The translations under genes and the position numbers were made by a program. A stretch of 64,000 nt of DNA from Rhizobium grahamii CCGE 502 (GTDB taxonomy: Bacteria; Pseudomonadota; Alphaproteobacteria; Rhizobiales; Rhizobiaceae): NCBI RefSeq assembly GCF_000298315.2, contig NZ_AEYE02000010.1:81500-145499 (forward strand). The letters run 5' to 3'. Of the stretch, positions 30,595-40,887 are shown piece after piece (the stretch's first letter is position 1; every line of letters begins with the position of its first letter). The notes below the pieces were generated by a model. It saw only the letters and a list, made by a program, of their open reading frames with translations, did no database searches and was not told where the DNA came from.

Positions 30595-32097
30595 ATGACC
30601 ATTGTCGACGTTCGCACGCCTGATCCGAAACGCTTCATTCCTGGCGCCACTGGCGATTGGGAAGTCATCATCGGCATGGAAGTCCATGCACAGGTGCTGT
30701 CGAATTCGAAGCTGTTCTCGGGCGCTGCGACCGAATTCGGCAAGCCGCAGAATTCCAACGTTTCGCTCGTCGATGCCGCGATGCCCGGCATGCTGCCCGT
30801 CATCAACGAGGAATGCGTCGCCCAGGCGGTCCGCACCGGTCTTGGCCTGAAGGCGCAGATCAACAAGCGCTCGATCTTCGACCGCAAGAACTATTTCTAT
30901 CCCGACCTGCCGCAGGGCTATCAGATCTCGCAGTTCAAGGATCCGATCGTCGGCGAGGGCAAGATCGTCATCTCGCTCGGTCCGGATCGTCAGGGTCAGT
31001 TCGAGGACATCGAGATCGGCATCGAGCGCCTGCATCTGGAACAGGACGCCGGCAAGTCGCTGCATGACCAGCATGCCACCATGTCGTATGTCGACCTGAA
31101 CCGCTCGGGCGTTGCGCTGATGGAAATCGTCTCCAAGCCCGACATGCGCTCGTCCGACGAAGCCAAGGCCTACATGACAAAGCTGCGCTCGATCGTGCGC
31201 TACCTCGGCACCTGCGACGGCAACATGGACGAGGGCTCGATGCGCGCCGACGTCAACGTCTCGGTCCGTCGCCCAGGCGAAGGCTTCGGCACGCGTTGCG
31301 AGATCAAGAACGTCAACTCCATCCGGTTCATCGGTCAGGCGATCGAATACGAAGCCCGCCGCCAGATCGGCATTCTGGAAGATGGCGGCGCGATCGAGCA
31401 GGAGACCCGTCTCTTCGACCCAAACAAGGGCGAGACGCGGTCGATGCGCTCCAAGGAGGATGCGCATGACTACCGCTACTTCCCGGACCCGGATCTGCTG
31501 CCGCTCGAGTTCGACGATGCCTTCGTCAAGGCGCTGGAAGCCGATCTGCCGGAGCTCCCCGACGACAAGAAGGAACGCTTCGTGCGCGAACTCGGTCTGT
31601 CGATCTATGACGCTTCCGTTCTCGTCTCGGAAAAGGCGATTGCCGACTATTTCGAAGCCGTGGCCGAAGGCCGCGATGGCAAGGCGGCCGCCAACTGGGT
31701 CATCAACGACCTGCTCGGTGCCTTGAACCGCACCGGCAAGAGCATCGAGGAAACCTCCGTTTCGCCGGCTCAGCTTGGTGCGATCATTGACCTCATCAAG
31801 GCGGAGACTATTTCAGGAAAGATCGCGAAAGACCTGTTCGAAATCGTGCTGAACGAGGGCGGCGATCCGGCCGAGATCGTCGAAACCAGAGGCATGAAGC
31901 AGGTGACCGATACCGGCGCGATCGAGCGGGCCGTGGACGAGATCATCGCCGCCAACCCGGATCAGGTCGCAAAGGTCCAGGCCAAGCCGACGCTTGCCGG
32001 CTGGTTTGTCGGTCAGGTCATGAAGGCGACCGGCGGTAAGGCAAATCCGCAGGCCGTGCAGGCTCTCGTGAAAGCGAAGCTCGGCATCGAGGAGTAA
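30595..32097 (+). CDS. gatB: Asp-tRNA(Asn)/Glu-tRNA(Gln) amidotransferase subunit B
   Basis: A 500-residue subunit that phosphorylates the misacylated tRNA and channels ammonia from GatA. The signatures IIGMEVHAQ, the [17 protein letters not shown] segment and [16 protein letters not shown] are present, and a C-terminal YqeY-like tail domain ends at KAKLGIEE. The start is the ATG at 30595; a longer frame to 30529 is not supported. An acetyltransferase gene follows within four bases. Confidence 0.97.
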   Translation: MTIVDVRTPDPKRFIPGATGDWEVIIGMEVHAQVLSNSKLFSGAATEFGKPQNSNVSLVDAAMPGMLPVINEECVAQAVRTGLGLKAQINKRSIFDRKNYFYPDLPQGYQISQFKDPIVGEGKIVISLGPDRQGQFEDIEIGIERLHLEQDAGKSLHDQHATMSYVDLNRSGVALMEIVSKPDMRSSDEAKAYMTKLRSIVRYLGTCDGNMDEGSMRADVNVSVRRPGEGFGTRCEIKNVNSIRFIGQAIEYEARRQIGILEDGGAIEQETRLFDPNKGETRSMRSKEDAHDYRYFPDPDLLPLEFDDAFVKALEADLPELPDDKKERFVRELGLSIYDASVLVSEKAIADYFEAVAEGRDGKAAANWVINDLLGALNRTGKSIEETSVSPAQLGAIIDLIKAETISGKIAKDLFEIVLNEGGDPAEIVETRGMKQVTDTGAIERAVDEIIAANPDQVAKVQAKPTLAGWFVGQVMKATGGKANPQAVQALVKAKLGIEE

Positions 32098-32101
32098 GAC
32101 C

Positions 32102-32605
32102 GTGTATTTCGTGCGCACCGCCAGCGAGGGTGATCTCAGCAAGATGCGCACCTTGTTGGACGAGGGGTTTCGCGCGACCTATGCTGGCCTCTATGGCGAA
32201 GCGAAGGTGAAGGATCTCGTTGGTCATCTGTTTTCGCCAGCTGCGCTGCAGGCGCGGCTGGCGAAAAAGAATGCTGAGTTCCTCGTTGCCGATAACGGCA
32301 AGGATATCGGCGGCATCGGTTATGCCGCCATGTCGGATGAAATGACGAAGACCGTCATGCTTCATCTGCTCTATGTCCGTCCGCCGCTGCATCGGCAGGG
32401 CATTGGGCGCGAGATCTTCGCCGAGTTGGAAACCTGTTTTCCCGATGCCGAGATCATGCGTCTCGAAATCGAACCGCAAAACGCGACGGCCATCGCCTTT
32501 TACCATGCCCATGGTTTCGAGGATGTCGGCCGCAATGAAAACGACGGGCCGGGGCAGTCCGGCATACCGACTTTGATCCTCGAAAAGCCCCTGGAACTGC
32601 GCTAA
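32102..32605 (+). CDS. GNAT-family N-acetyltransferase
   Basis: A 167-residue protein from a GTG start four bases after the gatB stop. The GNAT core reads LHLLYVRPPLHRQGIGREIF, followed by LEIEPQNATAIAFYHAHGFED. The gap suggests co-transcription with gatB. Substrate unknown. Confidence 0.82.
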   Translation: MYFVRTASEGDLSKMRTLLDEGFRATYAGLYGEAKVKDLVGHLFSPAALQARLAKKNAEFLVADNGKDIGGIGYAAMSDEMTKTVMLHLLYVRPPLHRQGIGREIFAELETCFPDAEIMRLEIEPQNATAIAFYHAHGFEDVGRNENDGPGQSGIPTLILEKPLELR

Positions 32606-32611
32606 CCAATC

Positions 32612-33073
32612 ATGAGCCAAACAGTTATTCGCGAGGCGCGCAGCGCCGACGTTGCCGCGCTTGTCGCCATCTTTGCCGCCGACGATCTCGGCGGTCACGG
32701 TGACACGACTGCCCCTGAGATCTTTGGGGAATATCTGAAGGCTTTTGAACGCATCGCTTCATCGCGCGATCAAACGTTGTATGTGGCGGAGCTCGGGGGC
32801 CAGGTTGTCGGCACGTTCCAGGCGATGATCGTGACATCCCTGGTTGGTCGCGGTTCATCGTCGATGATCATCGAGGCGGTGCAGACGCGTGGCGACATGC
32901 GCGGGCAGGGTATTGGCGCCCGGATGATCGAGTTTGCCATCGCGGAGGCAAAACGTCGCGGCCTGCGCCTCGTTCAACTAACCTCGAACGCCAGTCGCAA
33001 GGACGCCCACCGCTTCTACGAGCGACTCGGCTTCAAGCAATCGCATTTTGGCTTCAAGATGGCCTTGAAATGA
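32612..33073 (+). CDS. GNAT-family N-acetyltransferase
   Basis: A 153-residue protein six bases after the previous acetyltransferase; sequence similarity between the two is low apart from the fold, so a recent duplication is not indicated. The GNAT motif is MIIEAVQTRGDMRGQGIGAR and the late motif is NASRKDAHRFYERLGF. Substrate unknown. Probably the third gene of the gatB unit. Confidence 0.84.
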   Translation: MSQTVIREARSADVAALVAIFAADDLGGHGDTTAPEIFGEYLKAFERIASSRDQTLYVAELGGQVVGTFQAMIVTSLVGRGSSSMIIEAVQTRGDMRGQGIGARMIEFAIAEAKRRGLRLVQLTSNASRKDAHRFYERLGFKQSHFGFKMALK

Positions 33074-33177
33074 GCCTGTGTGGCTTTGGAATCACTGGAC
33101 AATGCACCTCGCTGGCGGCATAAGCGAGGGATCAAATTCTGGTCCCGCTTGCCGTCCGACTAGCCCAAGGAAAAGAC

Positions 33178-33576
33178 ATGAAGAATCTCCTCGTGCAAAT
33201 CTTCACCTGGTGGAACGGTCAGACGATCGGTACGCGTTTCGCGACCTGGCGTTTCGGCAAGCGCGTCGGTGAAGACGAATTGGGCAATGTTTACTACGAA
33301 GGCGGCATGTCGTCCTACGGCCTCCCGAAGCGTTGGGTCATTTATAAGGGCTATGCCGAAGCATCCGCCATTCCGCCCGGCTGGCATGGCTGGATGCATC
33401 ACCGCACCAACGTTCCGCCGACCCAGGAAAACTATGTTGCCAAGGAATGGCAGAAGCCGCATCGCGCCAACCCGACGGGTTCGCCGCAGGCTTACCGACC
33501 GCCCGGCTCGCTGGTCGTTCCTGGTGAACGTCCGCGGGTAACTGGCGACTACGATGCCTGGACGCCTGGCAATTGA
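33178..33576 (+). CDS. NADH:ubiquinone oxidoreductase NDUFA12-type (17.2 kDa) subunit
   Basis: A 132-residue accessory subunit of respiratory complex I found in mitochondria and alphaproteobacteria. Diagnostic are TWWNGQTIGTRFATWRFG, the VGEDELGNVYYEGG block, and the IPPGWHGWMHH motif; a Pro-rich C-terminus follows. It lies next to a DUF2155 gene, an arrangement I recall as conserved in this group. Peripheral membrane association at the inner face is expected by homology. Confidence 0.93.
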   Translation: MKNLLVQIFTWWNGQTIGTRFATWRFGKRVGEDELGNVYYEGGMSSYGLPKRWVIYKGYAEASAIPPGWHGWMHHRTNVPPTQENYVAKEWQKPHRANPTGSPQAYRPPGSLVVPGERPRVTGDYDAWTPGN

Positions 33577-33680
33577 GCGCGCGGCGACAGCCCCGCTTTT
33601 AGCCACAATTGACCATTACCCGCAGAATGGCCGCAGCGATTGCGGCCTTCGATTTTAAGATGCTGTGGAGACGGGCAGAC

Positions 33681-34112
33681 ATGAAGCTTTTCACGCGGAA
33701 CCAGCTCCTGCGTGCCGCCGGGCTTTCGCTGGCGCTTAGCTCGACGCTTCTCCCACAAGCCGCCTCCGCTGCCCGGATCGAGAATTCGGTTGCCGTGTTC
33801 TCTGGCCTCGACAAGATCACTGGCCGCATCACGACCTTCGACGTCTACGTCAACGAGACCGTGCAATTCGGCGCGCTCCAGGTGACGCCGAAGGCCTGCT
33901 ATTCGCGCGATCAGGCCGAAGCGCAGAAGATCGACGGTTTCGTGGAAGTCGACGAGATCACGCTCGACCGCAAGATCCGCCGTATCTTCACCGGCTGGAT
34001 GTTCGCCGACAGCCCGGGCCTTAACGCCGTCGAGCATCCGATCTACGACGTCTGGCTGAAGGACTGCAAGCAGAACTCGGACGTTCCGGCACCCGACAAA
34101 GCGGCCAACTAA
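33681..34112 (+). CDS. DUF2155 periplasmic protein
   Basis: A 143-residue protein with an N-terminal signal peptide (hydrophobic core LRAAGLSLALSSTLL, cleavage near ASAA) and the DUF2155 domain (GLDKITGRITTFDVYVNE, CYSRDQAEA, RIFTGWMFADSPGLNAVEHPIYDVWLKDC). The two cysteines, in ACYSR and KDCK, could form a disulphide in the periplasm. The start is the ATG at 33681; the frame extends 24 codons upstream to a TTG without cause. Function unknown. Confidence 0.85.
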   Translation: MKLFTRNQLLRAAGLSLALSSTLLPQAASAARIENSVAVFSGLDKITGRITTFDVYVNETVQFGALQVTPKACYSRDQAEAQKIDGFVEVDEITLDRKIRRIFTGWMFADSPGLNAVEHPIYDVWLKDCKQNSDVPAPDKAAN

Positions 34113-34115
34113 TTC

Positions 34116-34730
34116 TCAGAATTCAAGGTTCGGTGAAGCCATGGCTGCCGCCAGCATGTGAGTATACTCGTCCTTCGGAACGTCGATGGCTCCGAACGTC
34201 TTGAGGTGCTCGGTCGTAAACTGCGTGTCGAGCAGGGTAAAGCCCTTGGCCCGCAGGTTTTCCACGAGATGAACGAGGCAGATCTTCGAGGCGTTTGTCC
34301 GCCGGGAAAACATACTTTCACCGAAGAACGCCGAGCCCAGCGATACGCCGTACAGTCCGCCGACGAGTTCGTCCCCGTCCCACGCCTCTACCGAGTGTGC
34401 GTGGCCGATCCGATGCAGCGTGGAATAGAGCGTCTTGATGGTTTGATTGATCCAGGTGCTCGGCCTGTCCCCGGTCTCTGCCGCGCAGGCCGTGATGACC
34501 GCATCGAAATCGTGGTTGAAGCGGATGTCGAACGGCTTGCGCCGGATCGTCTTGGCGAGGCTTTTGGAAACGTGGAATTCGTCGAGCGGCAAGACGCCGC
34601 GAAGATCAGGCTCGACCCAGAATATCTCTGGGTCGTCAGCCGACTCGGCCATGGGAAATAGGCCGATGGAGTAGGCGCGCAGGAGGATTTCCGGTGTTAT
34701 GCCTGGAGACTTCCTGCGCGATCCTGCCAT
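34116..34730 (-). CDS. aat: Leucyl/phenylalanyl-tRNA--protein transferase
   Basis: A 204-residue enzyme that adds Leu or Phe to proteins with N-terminal Lys or Arg, marking them for ClpSAP degradation. Family motifs are [11 protein letters not shown], the [13 protein letters not shown] segment, HSVEAWDG and [16 protein letters not shown], then DTQFTTEHL. It ends 4 bases from the convergent DUF2155 gene and follows accC by 6 bp, so it is the last gene of the aroQ-accBC-aat run. Confidence 0.94.
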   Translation of the reverse strand: MAGSRRKSPGITPEILLRAYSIGLFPMAESADDPEIFWVEPDLRGVLPLDEFHVSKSLAKTIRRKPFDIRFNHDFDAVITACAAETGDRPSTWINQTIKTLYSTLHRIGHAHSVEAWDGDELVGGLYGVSLGSAFFGESMFSRRTNASKICLVHLVENLRAKGFTLLDTQFTTEHLKTFGAIDVPKDEYTHMLAAAMASPNLEF

Positions 34731-34736
34731 TCTTTG

Positions 34737-36083
34737 TTACGCCGGTTTGTTGGCCAGATAGTTTTCCAGCCAGTGGATATCGTAGTCGCCGTTGGCGATA
34801 TCCTGATTGTCCACCAGATCCTGGAACAACGGAAGCGTCGTCTTGATGCCATCAACGACAAACTCGTCGAGCGCGCGGCGCAGACGCATCATGCATTCAA
34901 CGCGCGTGCGTCCGAACACGATGAGCTTGCCGATGAGGCTGTCGTAGTACGGCGGGATCTTGTAGCCCTGGTAGGCGCCGCTGTCGACGCGAACACCAAG
35001 ACCACCCGGCGCATGAAAGTGCGTGATCGTGCCAGGAGAGGGCACGAAAGTACGCGCGTCCTCGGCGTTGATGCGGCACTCGATGGCATGGCCATGGAAG
35101 TTGATTTCTTCCTGCTTCACGGAAAGTCCGCCGCCGGAGGCGACGCGGATCTGCTCGTGAACGAGGTCGATGCCGGTGATCGCTTCGGTGATCGGATGCT
35201 CCACCTGCAGACGGGTGTTCATTTCGATGAAATAGAACTCGCCGTTCTCGTACAGGAACTCGATCGTCCCGGCGCCGCGATACTTCAGCTTCTTCATGGC
35301 GTCGGCACAAACCTGGCCGATCTTCATGCGCTGTTCGACATTGAGGGCAGGCGAATTTGCTTCTTCCCAGACCTTCTGGTGGCGGCGCTGCAGCGAGCAG
35401 TCGCGTTCACCGAGATGGATTGCGTTGCCCTCGCCATCGCCGAACACCTGGATTTCGATGTGGCGCGGCTTGCCGAGATACTTTTCCATGTAGACGGCGT
35501 CGTTGCCGAAAGCGGCAGCCGCTTCGGTGCGGGCCGTCGACCAGGCTTCGATCAGGTCGGCTTCGGACTTTGCGACCTTCATGCCGCGGCCGCCGCCGCC
35601 AGCGGTTGCCTTGATCAGAACCGGATAGCCGATTTCGGCTGCAGTCCGCAGTGCGTCTTCCTCGGTCTTGACCTCGCCGTCCGAGCCCGGGACAACAGGG
35701 ATGCCGAGTTCCTGGGCCGTCGTCTTGGCGGTGATCTTGTCGCCCATAAGGCGGATATGTTCCGCCGTCGGACCGATGAAGGTGATGCCGTGCGCTTCCA
35801 GGATTTCCGCGAACTTTGCGTTCTCGGAAAGGAAGCCATAGCCTGGGTGAACCGCATCGGCGCCGGTGATTTCGCAGGCGGCGACGATCTGGTGGATGTT
35901 CAGATAGCTGTCGCGCGAAGGCGGAGGACCGATGCAGACGCTCTCGTCGGCCAGGCGCACATGCATGGCGTCGGCGTCTGCGGTCGAGTGAACCACGACG
36001 CAGGGAATGCCGAGCTCCTTGCAGGCACGCAGCACGCGAAGCGCGATTTCCCCGCGGTTGGCAATGAGGATTTTCGAGACCAT
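34737..36083 (-). CDS. accC: Acetyl-CoA carboxylase, biotin carboxylase subunit
   Basis: A 448-residue ATP-dependent enzyme that carboxylates the biotin of AccB. The sequence starts [20 protein letters not shown], has the glycine-rich ATP loop [12 protein letters not shown], the biotin-carboxylase [14 protein letters not shown] motif and the usual C-terminus. It follows accB by 10 bp. Confidence 0.97.
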   Translation of the reverse strand: MVSKILIANRGEIALRVLRACKELGIPCVVVHSTADADAMHVRLADESVCIGPPPSRDSYLNIHQIVAACEITGADAVHPGYGFLSENAKFAEILEAHGITFIGPTAEHIRLMGDKITAKTTAQELGIPVVPGSDGEVKTEEDALRTAAEIGYPVLIKATAGGGGRGMKVAKSEADLIEAWSTARTEAAAAFGNDAVYMEKYLGKPRHIEIQVFGDGEGNAIHLGERDCSLQRRHQKVWEEANSPALNVEQRMKIGQVCADAMKKLKYRGAGTIEFLYENGEFYFIEMNTRLQVEHPITEAITGIDLVHEQIRVASGGGLSVKQEEINFHGHAIECRINAEDARTFVPSPGTITHFHAPGGLGVRVDSGAYQGYKIPPYYDSLIGKLIVFGRTRVECMMRLRRALDEFVVDGIKTTLPLFQDLVDNQDIANGDYDIHWLENYLANKPA

Positions 36084-36093
36084 GACGCCCGCC

Positions 36094-36567
36094 TTATTCG
36101 ATAACGACGAGGGCTTGGCCGTATTCGACGGGGCTTCCGTCCTCGACGAGGATTTCGGTGACCTTGCCGGATTTCGGCGAAGGAATCTGGTTCATGGTCT
36201 TCATCGCTTCGATGATGAGCAGCGTCTGGCCTTCCTTGACGGTCGCGCCGAGCTCGATGAAGGCGCGCGCCCCCGGAGCGGGCGCCATGTAGGCGGTGCC
36301 GACCATCGGAGCGCTGACGGTGTTGGCAGGATTGCGCGCGGGCGCGGCAGGCGCTGCGGCAACTGGCGCTGCCACTGCGGGCGCCGCAGCCGCCGCAAAT
36401 GCGGGCGCAGCCATCGGAGCCTGAATATACTGGGTGTTGCCGGCGCGCGAGACGCGGATGCGCAGATCGTCCTGCTCGACTTCGATTTCCGTGAGATCCG
36501 TGTCGTTGAGGATGTTCGCGAGATCGCGGATCAGCGCCTGGTCGATACCGTTTTTCTTCTCAGCCAT
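36094..36567 (-). CDS. accB: Acetyl-CoA carboxylase, biotin carboxyl carrier protein
   Basis: A 157-residue carrier with an N-terminal interaction domain (about 1-45), an Ala/Pro-rich flexible linker (51-85) and the biotinyl domain. The biotin acceptor is K123 in EAMKTMNQ, and the thumb loop (APAPGARAF) is present. It sits between aroQ and accC. Confidence 0.97.
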   Translation of the reverse strand: MAEKKNGIDQALIRDLANILNDTDLTEIEVEQDDLRIRVSRAGNTQYIQAPMAAPAFAAAAAPAVAAPVAAAPAAPARNPANTVSAPMVGTAYMAPAPGARAFIELGATVKEGQTLLIIEAMKTMNQIPSPKSGKVTEILVEDGSPVEYGQALVVIE

Positions 36568-36589
36568 GAGTGTTTGCCCTGTCTTCTTT

Positions 36590-37027
36590 TTATGCCGTAA
36601 GATTCTTCAGCGCTTGCAGCGCCAGAATATAGCTGTAAGGCCCGAAGCCGCAGATGACGCCCTTCACCGCTGGCGCAATCATCGACTTGTGGCGGAATTC
36701 TTCCCGCGCGTGAACGTTGGAGATATGGAGCTCTATCACCGGAATGGAAATAGCGCGAATTGCATCGTGGAGCGCAACCGAGGTATGCGTGTAGGCGCCG
36801 GCATTAATCGCCACGCCAACTGCCTTATCGTTCGCTTCATGGAACCAGTCGACCAGCGTACCTTCGTGGTTGCTCTGGCGAAAATCGATATCGAAGCCGA
36901 GCTCGCGCCCGGCGACCTTGCAATCCGCCTCGATATCCAGAAGCGACTTGCCGCCATAGATGCCGGGCTCTCTTTTGCCGAGCATGTTGAGGTTGGGCCC
37001 GTTCAGGACGAAAATCGTTTGCGTCAT
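36590..37027 (-). CDS. aroQ: 3-dehydroquinate dehydratase type II
   Basis: A 145-residue shikimate-pathway enzyme. Signatures are [16 protein letters not shown] with the lid loop, then [12 protein letters not shown], the [13 protein letters not shown] motif and a late [17 protein letters not shown]. The ATG at 37027 is chosen over the TTG four codons upstream. It precedes accB by 22 bp, a common arrangement in alphaproteobacteria. Confidence 0.96.
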   Translation of the reverse strand: MTQTIFVLNGPNLNMLGKREPGIYGGKSLLDIEADCKVAGRELGFDIDFRQSNHEGTLVDWFHEANDKAVGVAINAGAYTHTSVALHDAIRAISIPVIELHISNVHAREEFRHKSMIAPAVKGVICGFGPYSYILALQALKNLTA

Positions 37028-37171
37028 CGAATGTTCCAATAGATGCGAGACGGCAACCTATAGACTCCCGACGGGCCTAATGAAAGCCCTTTGGGAAGCG
37101 CAGCCCGAATCGCGCCATATTTGTCCACATGGCTGAAACACTTCGATTTTGGCGATTTGATGGGCGCCCTA

Positions 37172-37930
37172 TCAGCAACTTGTCTTGCCGCAGGCGCGCA
37201 TGTTCTTGACCTTGGTCTCAAGGTCGTCGAAACCGACCGCGCCCTGAACCAGTTCGTTGCCGATCACATAGGAGGGCGTGCCGGTGATACCAAGGCTCTG
37301 GGCGAGCTGATAGGTCTCCTTCACGGAGGCGTCGCTCGAACTCTTGGCCATCTCGTCGCGGATCTGCTTTTCGCTGACGCCAAGCGTCTCGGCGACTTCT
37401 ATGGCACTCGCTTCATCGGCGCGGCCATCGCTGCCGAGCAGGGCTATGTGGAACGCGCTGTACTTCTGCGGCGCCAGCTTGCGGAAGGCGTCGGAAACCT
37501 TGTGGGCAGCGACAGATTCCGGGCCGAGGATCGGGAATTCCTTGAGCACGAAGCGGACATTCTTGTCTTTTTCGAGCATCGTCTGCATGTCGGAAAGGGC
37601 ATGCCGGCAATAGCCGCAATTGTAATCGAAGAATTCAACGATGGTGATGTCGCCCTTCGGATTGCCGATCGTTATGTCATACTTCGAATCGAAGATCGTC
37701 GACTTGTTGTCGGAGATCACGGCATTGGCTTTAACGAGGCGCGCCTGTTCCTGCTTTTTCTGCAGGGCATCCTGAACGTCGAGCATAATCTCTGGGTTTT
37801 CGATCAGGTATTGCTTGATGAACTCGCCGAACTCCTTCTTCTGGGCGTCATCGAGTGCTGCTGCCGGATAGGCTGCTGCCACCGACGCAGTAAGCGCCAG
37901 CGCGGTGAAGATTTTCGGAAGTATGGCCAT
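37172..37930 (-). CDS. DsbA-family periplasmic thiol-disulfide oxidoreductase
   Basis: A 252-residue exported protein: signal peptide to about AAAL (residue 26), an extended N-terminal helical region (about 30-75), then a thioredoxin fold with the active site C105-G-Y-C108, a helical insertion and the cis-proline GTPSYVIG loop. Two further cysteines near the C-terminus (RACGKTSC) are unusual and could form a second redox pair. It resembles ScsC/Com1-type DsbA proteins. It lies upstream of aroQ, separated by about 145 bp. Confidence 0.88.
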   Translation of the reverse strand: MAILPKIFTALALTASVAAAYPAAALDDAQKKEFGEFIKQYLIENPEIMLDVQDALQKKQEQARLVKANAVISDNKSTIFDSKYDITIGNPKGDITIVEFFDYNCGYCRHALSDMQTMLEKDKNVRFVLKEFPILGPESVAAHKVSDAFRKLAPQKYSAFHIALLGSDGRADEASAIEVAETLGVSEKQIRDEMAKSSSDASVKETYQLAQSLGITGTPSYVIGNELVQGAVGFDDLETKVKNMRACGKTSC

Positions 37931-38139
37931 TATATCCTCGTTATCAGCAGTTCGTATGCGTCGTTCTAGACGCCGGATAACACTGCACGGTTAACGGCGG
38001 AACCCGATGCCGCCAAGTTACGGTGCGTCCTGTCGTCTTCAAACAGGAATTTTCGTATCCACTGTTCAATCGCGGGATTGTGATGATCCGATTATTACGG
38101 CAATTGTCTGGCCGCACGCAAAGTTAGAGAGAAGCGACC

Positions 38140-39297
38140 TTGTTTTCTATTTCCCAACGCAGCGAAGTCGAACCCTTTCATGCCATGGATGTTTTGGCCG
38201 AAGCGACGAAGCGGCGAGCAAGCGGTCATCCCGTCATCTCCATGGCTGTCGGTCAGCCTTCTCATCCGGCGCCACAGGCTGCACTGGAGGCCGCACAGAC
38301 GGCGCTTGTCGAAGGCAGGATCGGCTACACGGACGCGCTTGGCACCCCGCGGCTGAAACGTGCACTGGCCGGGCACTATCGCGAGCGGCATGGTCTGGAA
38401 ATCGATCCTTTGCGTATCGCGATAACGACCGGTTCTTCCGCTGGCTTCAACCTTGCGTTTCTCTCGCTGTTTGATGTCGGCGACGCGGTCGCGATTGCCC
38501 GACCGGGCTATCCCGCCTATCGCAACATTCTCGGCGCGCTTGGCCTCAGAGTGATCGAGGTGCCGGTGACGGCCGAAACGCATTTCACTTTGACGCCCGA
38601 AAGCCTTGAGGCCGCGCAAAAGACAAACAATGTCAAGCTCAAGGGCGTGCTGCTGGCGAGCCCTGCAAATCCGACGGGTACGGTGACCGGTCGCCAGGGA
38701 CTGCAGGTGCTGGCTGATTACTGCTTAGCTAAGTCGATCGCATTCATTTCAGACGAGATTTACCACGGGCTGACGTTTGCCGGCGAGGAAACCAGCGCGC
38801 TGGAATTGACCGATGAAGCGATCGTAATCAACTCGTTCTCCAAGTACTACTGCATGACCGGCTGGCGCATCGGCTGGATGGTGCTGCCCGAGCGGCTGGT
38901 GCGCCCGATTGAGCGCGTTGCGCAAAGCCTATATATCTCGCCGCCCGAACTCTCACAGATCGCGGCGACCGCGGCGCTCGAGGCGAACACGGAACTGGAT
39001 GTCTACAAGGCGAGCTATGCGGCCAACCGCGAGTTTCTGTTGAAGCGTCTGCCGGAAATCGGGCTATCGATCGCTTCGCCGATGGATGGCGCCTTCTATG
39101 CTTATGTCGATGTCACCCGGTTCACCAATGACAGCATGGCGTTTGCCAAGCGCATGTTGGCCGAGATCAACGTTGCCGCAACGCCAGGCCTGGATTTCGA
39201 CCCACTGGAGGGCAATCGGTCGATGCGCATGTCTTATGCCGGCTCGCAGGCCGAAATCGTCGAGGCAATTGACCGCATGGCTGGGTGGCTGAAGTAG
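38140..39297 (+). CDS. Class I/II PLP-dependent aminotransferase
   Basis: A 385-residue fold-type I aminotransferase. The PLP lysine is K235 in NSFSKYYCMTGWRIGW; conserved SPANPTGTV, SDEIYHG and the C-terminal arginine region (SMRMSYA) are present. The start is read as TTG at 38140 behind AGAGAGAAG; an internal ATG at 38185 is possible. Substrate is not predictable; it is likely an aromatic/aspartate-like or alanine-type enzyme. It lies isolated between two minus-strand genes. Confidence 0.88.
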   Translation: MFSISQRSEVEPFHAMDVLAEATKRRASGHPVISMAVGQPSHPAPQAALEAAQTALVEGRIGYTDALGTPRLKRALAGHYRERHGLEIDPLRIAITTGSSAGFNLAFLSLFDVGDAVAIARPGYPAYRNILGALGLRVIEVPVTAETHFTLTPESLEAAQKTNNVKLKGVLLASPANPTGTVTGRQGLQVLADYCLAKSIAFISDEIYHGLTFAGEETSALELTDEAIVINSFSKYYCMTGWRIGWMVLPERLVRPIERVAQSLYISPPELSQIAATAALEANTELDVYKASYAANREFLLKRLPEIGLSIASPMDGAFYAYVDVTRFTNDSMAFAKRMLAEINVAATPGLDFDPLEGNRSMRMSYAGSQAEIVEAIDRMAGWLK

Positions 39298-39377
39298 AAT
39301 CTCAGTGGCTTGTAAAGATTTCTTCGATTAACTTGTGAACACTTGCCGGGCTCGGCAATTGTTCGGCTGTCGAGCAT

Positions 39378-40385
39378 TCACCTCGCCGGACGGCAATTTT
39401 GCAGGTCGAGTTGCGACACAAGAGCCAGGATCGTTTCGGAAACCGGCGTCGGAGTTGCCGTCAGGCGACCGAGTGAAACGACCATTCCCACCAGCGGCGT
39501 AATCTCGAGCGACTTTCCTGCCAGCAGGTCCTGCAGCGTGGACGTGCGAACCGGCCCAATCTGTCGGGCCTGTTCAAGTCGCTGTTCCACGGACATCCCG
39601 ACATTCGCCCCAAGCGCCTCCCCAACGGCCTTTACTTCCTTCATGACCTTGCCGATCTGATCTGTGATCGCGGCATCCGCCATCAGGTCGGACATCAAGG
39701 ACCGCGTTAGAGCGCTGATTGGGTTGAATGAGGCATTGCCCATCAGTTTGCTCCAGATATCGTCGCGAATGCGGCTCGAGAGCTTCACGCCGATACCGGC
39801 GCCCTGCAGAAGCGCCTCGATGTCGCGCAAATCTGCAGTGGTTTCGCCAGAGGGCTCGCCGAGAATGAAATGGCCCTTGTTGCTGAGCCTGACCTCGCCG
39901 GGCTTGCTGACTTCGGCTCCCTGATGGGCGACGCAACCGATTACACGCTGCGGGCCGACAAAACGCCATAGCTTGCCGCCTTCATCGAGTTCCTCAAACT
40001 GCAGTTCCGCATGACCGCTGTTCTGATCGCGATGGAAATACCACCATGGAATGCCATTCAGGATCATCACTACACGCGTGCTATCCCCAAGCAGATGCCC
40101 GATTCCCTCGGCCGCAGCGCTGAGCTGATGGCCCTTTAGCCCGGTGATGACGAGATCCTGTGGAGGTAGCTCGCGCGGATCGTCGGTAGCGGCGACGGTG
40201 ACGGCAAAGGGCGCTTCTGCACCGGCCTCGAGCAGACGCAGCCCCTCGCTTCGAATGGCAGCCAGATGGGCGCCTCGAGCAACAACGGAAACTGCCGCCT
40301 CTGCGCCGAGCGAGGAGGCAAGCTTGGCAGCGATGGCGCCGCCGAGTGCACCGGCTCCGAAGATGCAGATATTCTTGAAGGGCAT
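39378..40385 (-). CDS. Ketopantoate reductase (PanE/ApbA) family oxidoreductase
   Basis: A 335-residue NADPH-dependent reductase with the Rossmann motif FGAGALGGAIAAKLA and the ApbA C-terminal helical domain carrying KLMGNASFNPISALT. Whether it is the pantothenate enzyme or one of the many paralogues acting on other 2-oxo acids cannot be decided. Not linked to panB or panC here. Confidence 0.85.
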   Translation of the reverse strand: MPFKNICIFGAGALGGAIAAKLASSLGAEAAVSVVARGAHLAAIRSEGLRLLEAGAEAPFAVTVAATDDPRELPPQDLVITGLKGHQLSAAAEGIGHLLGDSTRVVMILNGIPWWYFHRDQNSGHAELQFEELDEGGKLWRFVGPQRVIGCVAHQGAEVSKPGEVRLSNKGHFILGEPSGETTADLRDIEALLQGAGIGVKLSSRIRDDIWSKLMGNASFNPISALTRSLMSDLMADAAITDQIGKVMKEVKAVGEALGANVGMSVEQRLEQARQIGPVRTSTLQDLLAGKSLEITPLVGMVVSLGRLTATPTPVSETILALVSQLDLQNCRPAR

Positions 40386-40474
40386 GGGATGATCTTTCCG
40401 CGATTGATGGACCGCGCAGAACTTAGGTCATCCCTCCCTCAAGGCGAGTGATATTTTGAAGCCGCCCAAGCTTT

Positions 40475-40690
40475 TTAGTGGCCGCCGCGGGGAAGAAGTT
40501 CGTTGCGGCGAAGCTCATCGATGGCTGCCACCGCATCTTCTGCAGACCAGCCAGCGCGAATGGCGGCGCCGATCATCCGGACCTCGGCCTCCTCTTCGAT
40601 CTTGAGGAAGAGCGGTTCCAAGGCCTCCTGGGCTGTTAGGATGTGCTCGTTTGGAGGGGTAACTGACTGGCGGGTGGCTGATGTAGGCAT
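40475..40690 (-). CDS. Small hypothetical protein
   Basis: Read from the ATG at 40690 behind a GAGAGAGGAG run, giving 71 residues; the longer frame to 40846 lacks a site. It has a disordered start (MPTSATRQSVTPPNE) and a helical, acidic domain (ALEPLFLKIEEEAEVRMIGAAI) followed by RAGWSAEDAVAAIDELRRNE, which resembles a small helix-hairpin fold. No family recognised. Confidence 0.5.
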   Translation of the reverse strand: MPTSATRQSVTPPNEHILTAQEALEPLFLKIEEEAEVRMIGAAIRAGWSAEDAVAAIDELRRNELLPRGGH

Positions 40691-40887
40691 CTGCACGGTA
40701 CTCCTCTCTCTGGCAGGGGATGATTCAATATAATGCACGAGGGCTAAAAAAGGTTCCGGATAAAGTTTCAACTGCGCTTCATCTTGTTCTTTCGCCCCGG
40801 CTCTGCCTTGTTGCGCGATTAGTCTGATGCTTGATTCGGTTCCCAATAAGCGGCGGAGCCACGACGAAACGCACGAAGGAGATTGCG

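Noticed and set aside
32102-33073. Recent tandem duplication of the two acetyltransferases after gatB
   Set aside because: Beyond the shared GNAT motif pattern the two proteins have little sequence in common.
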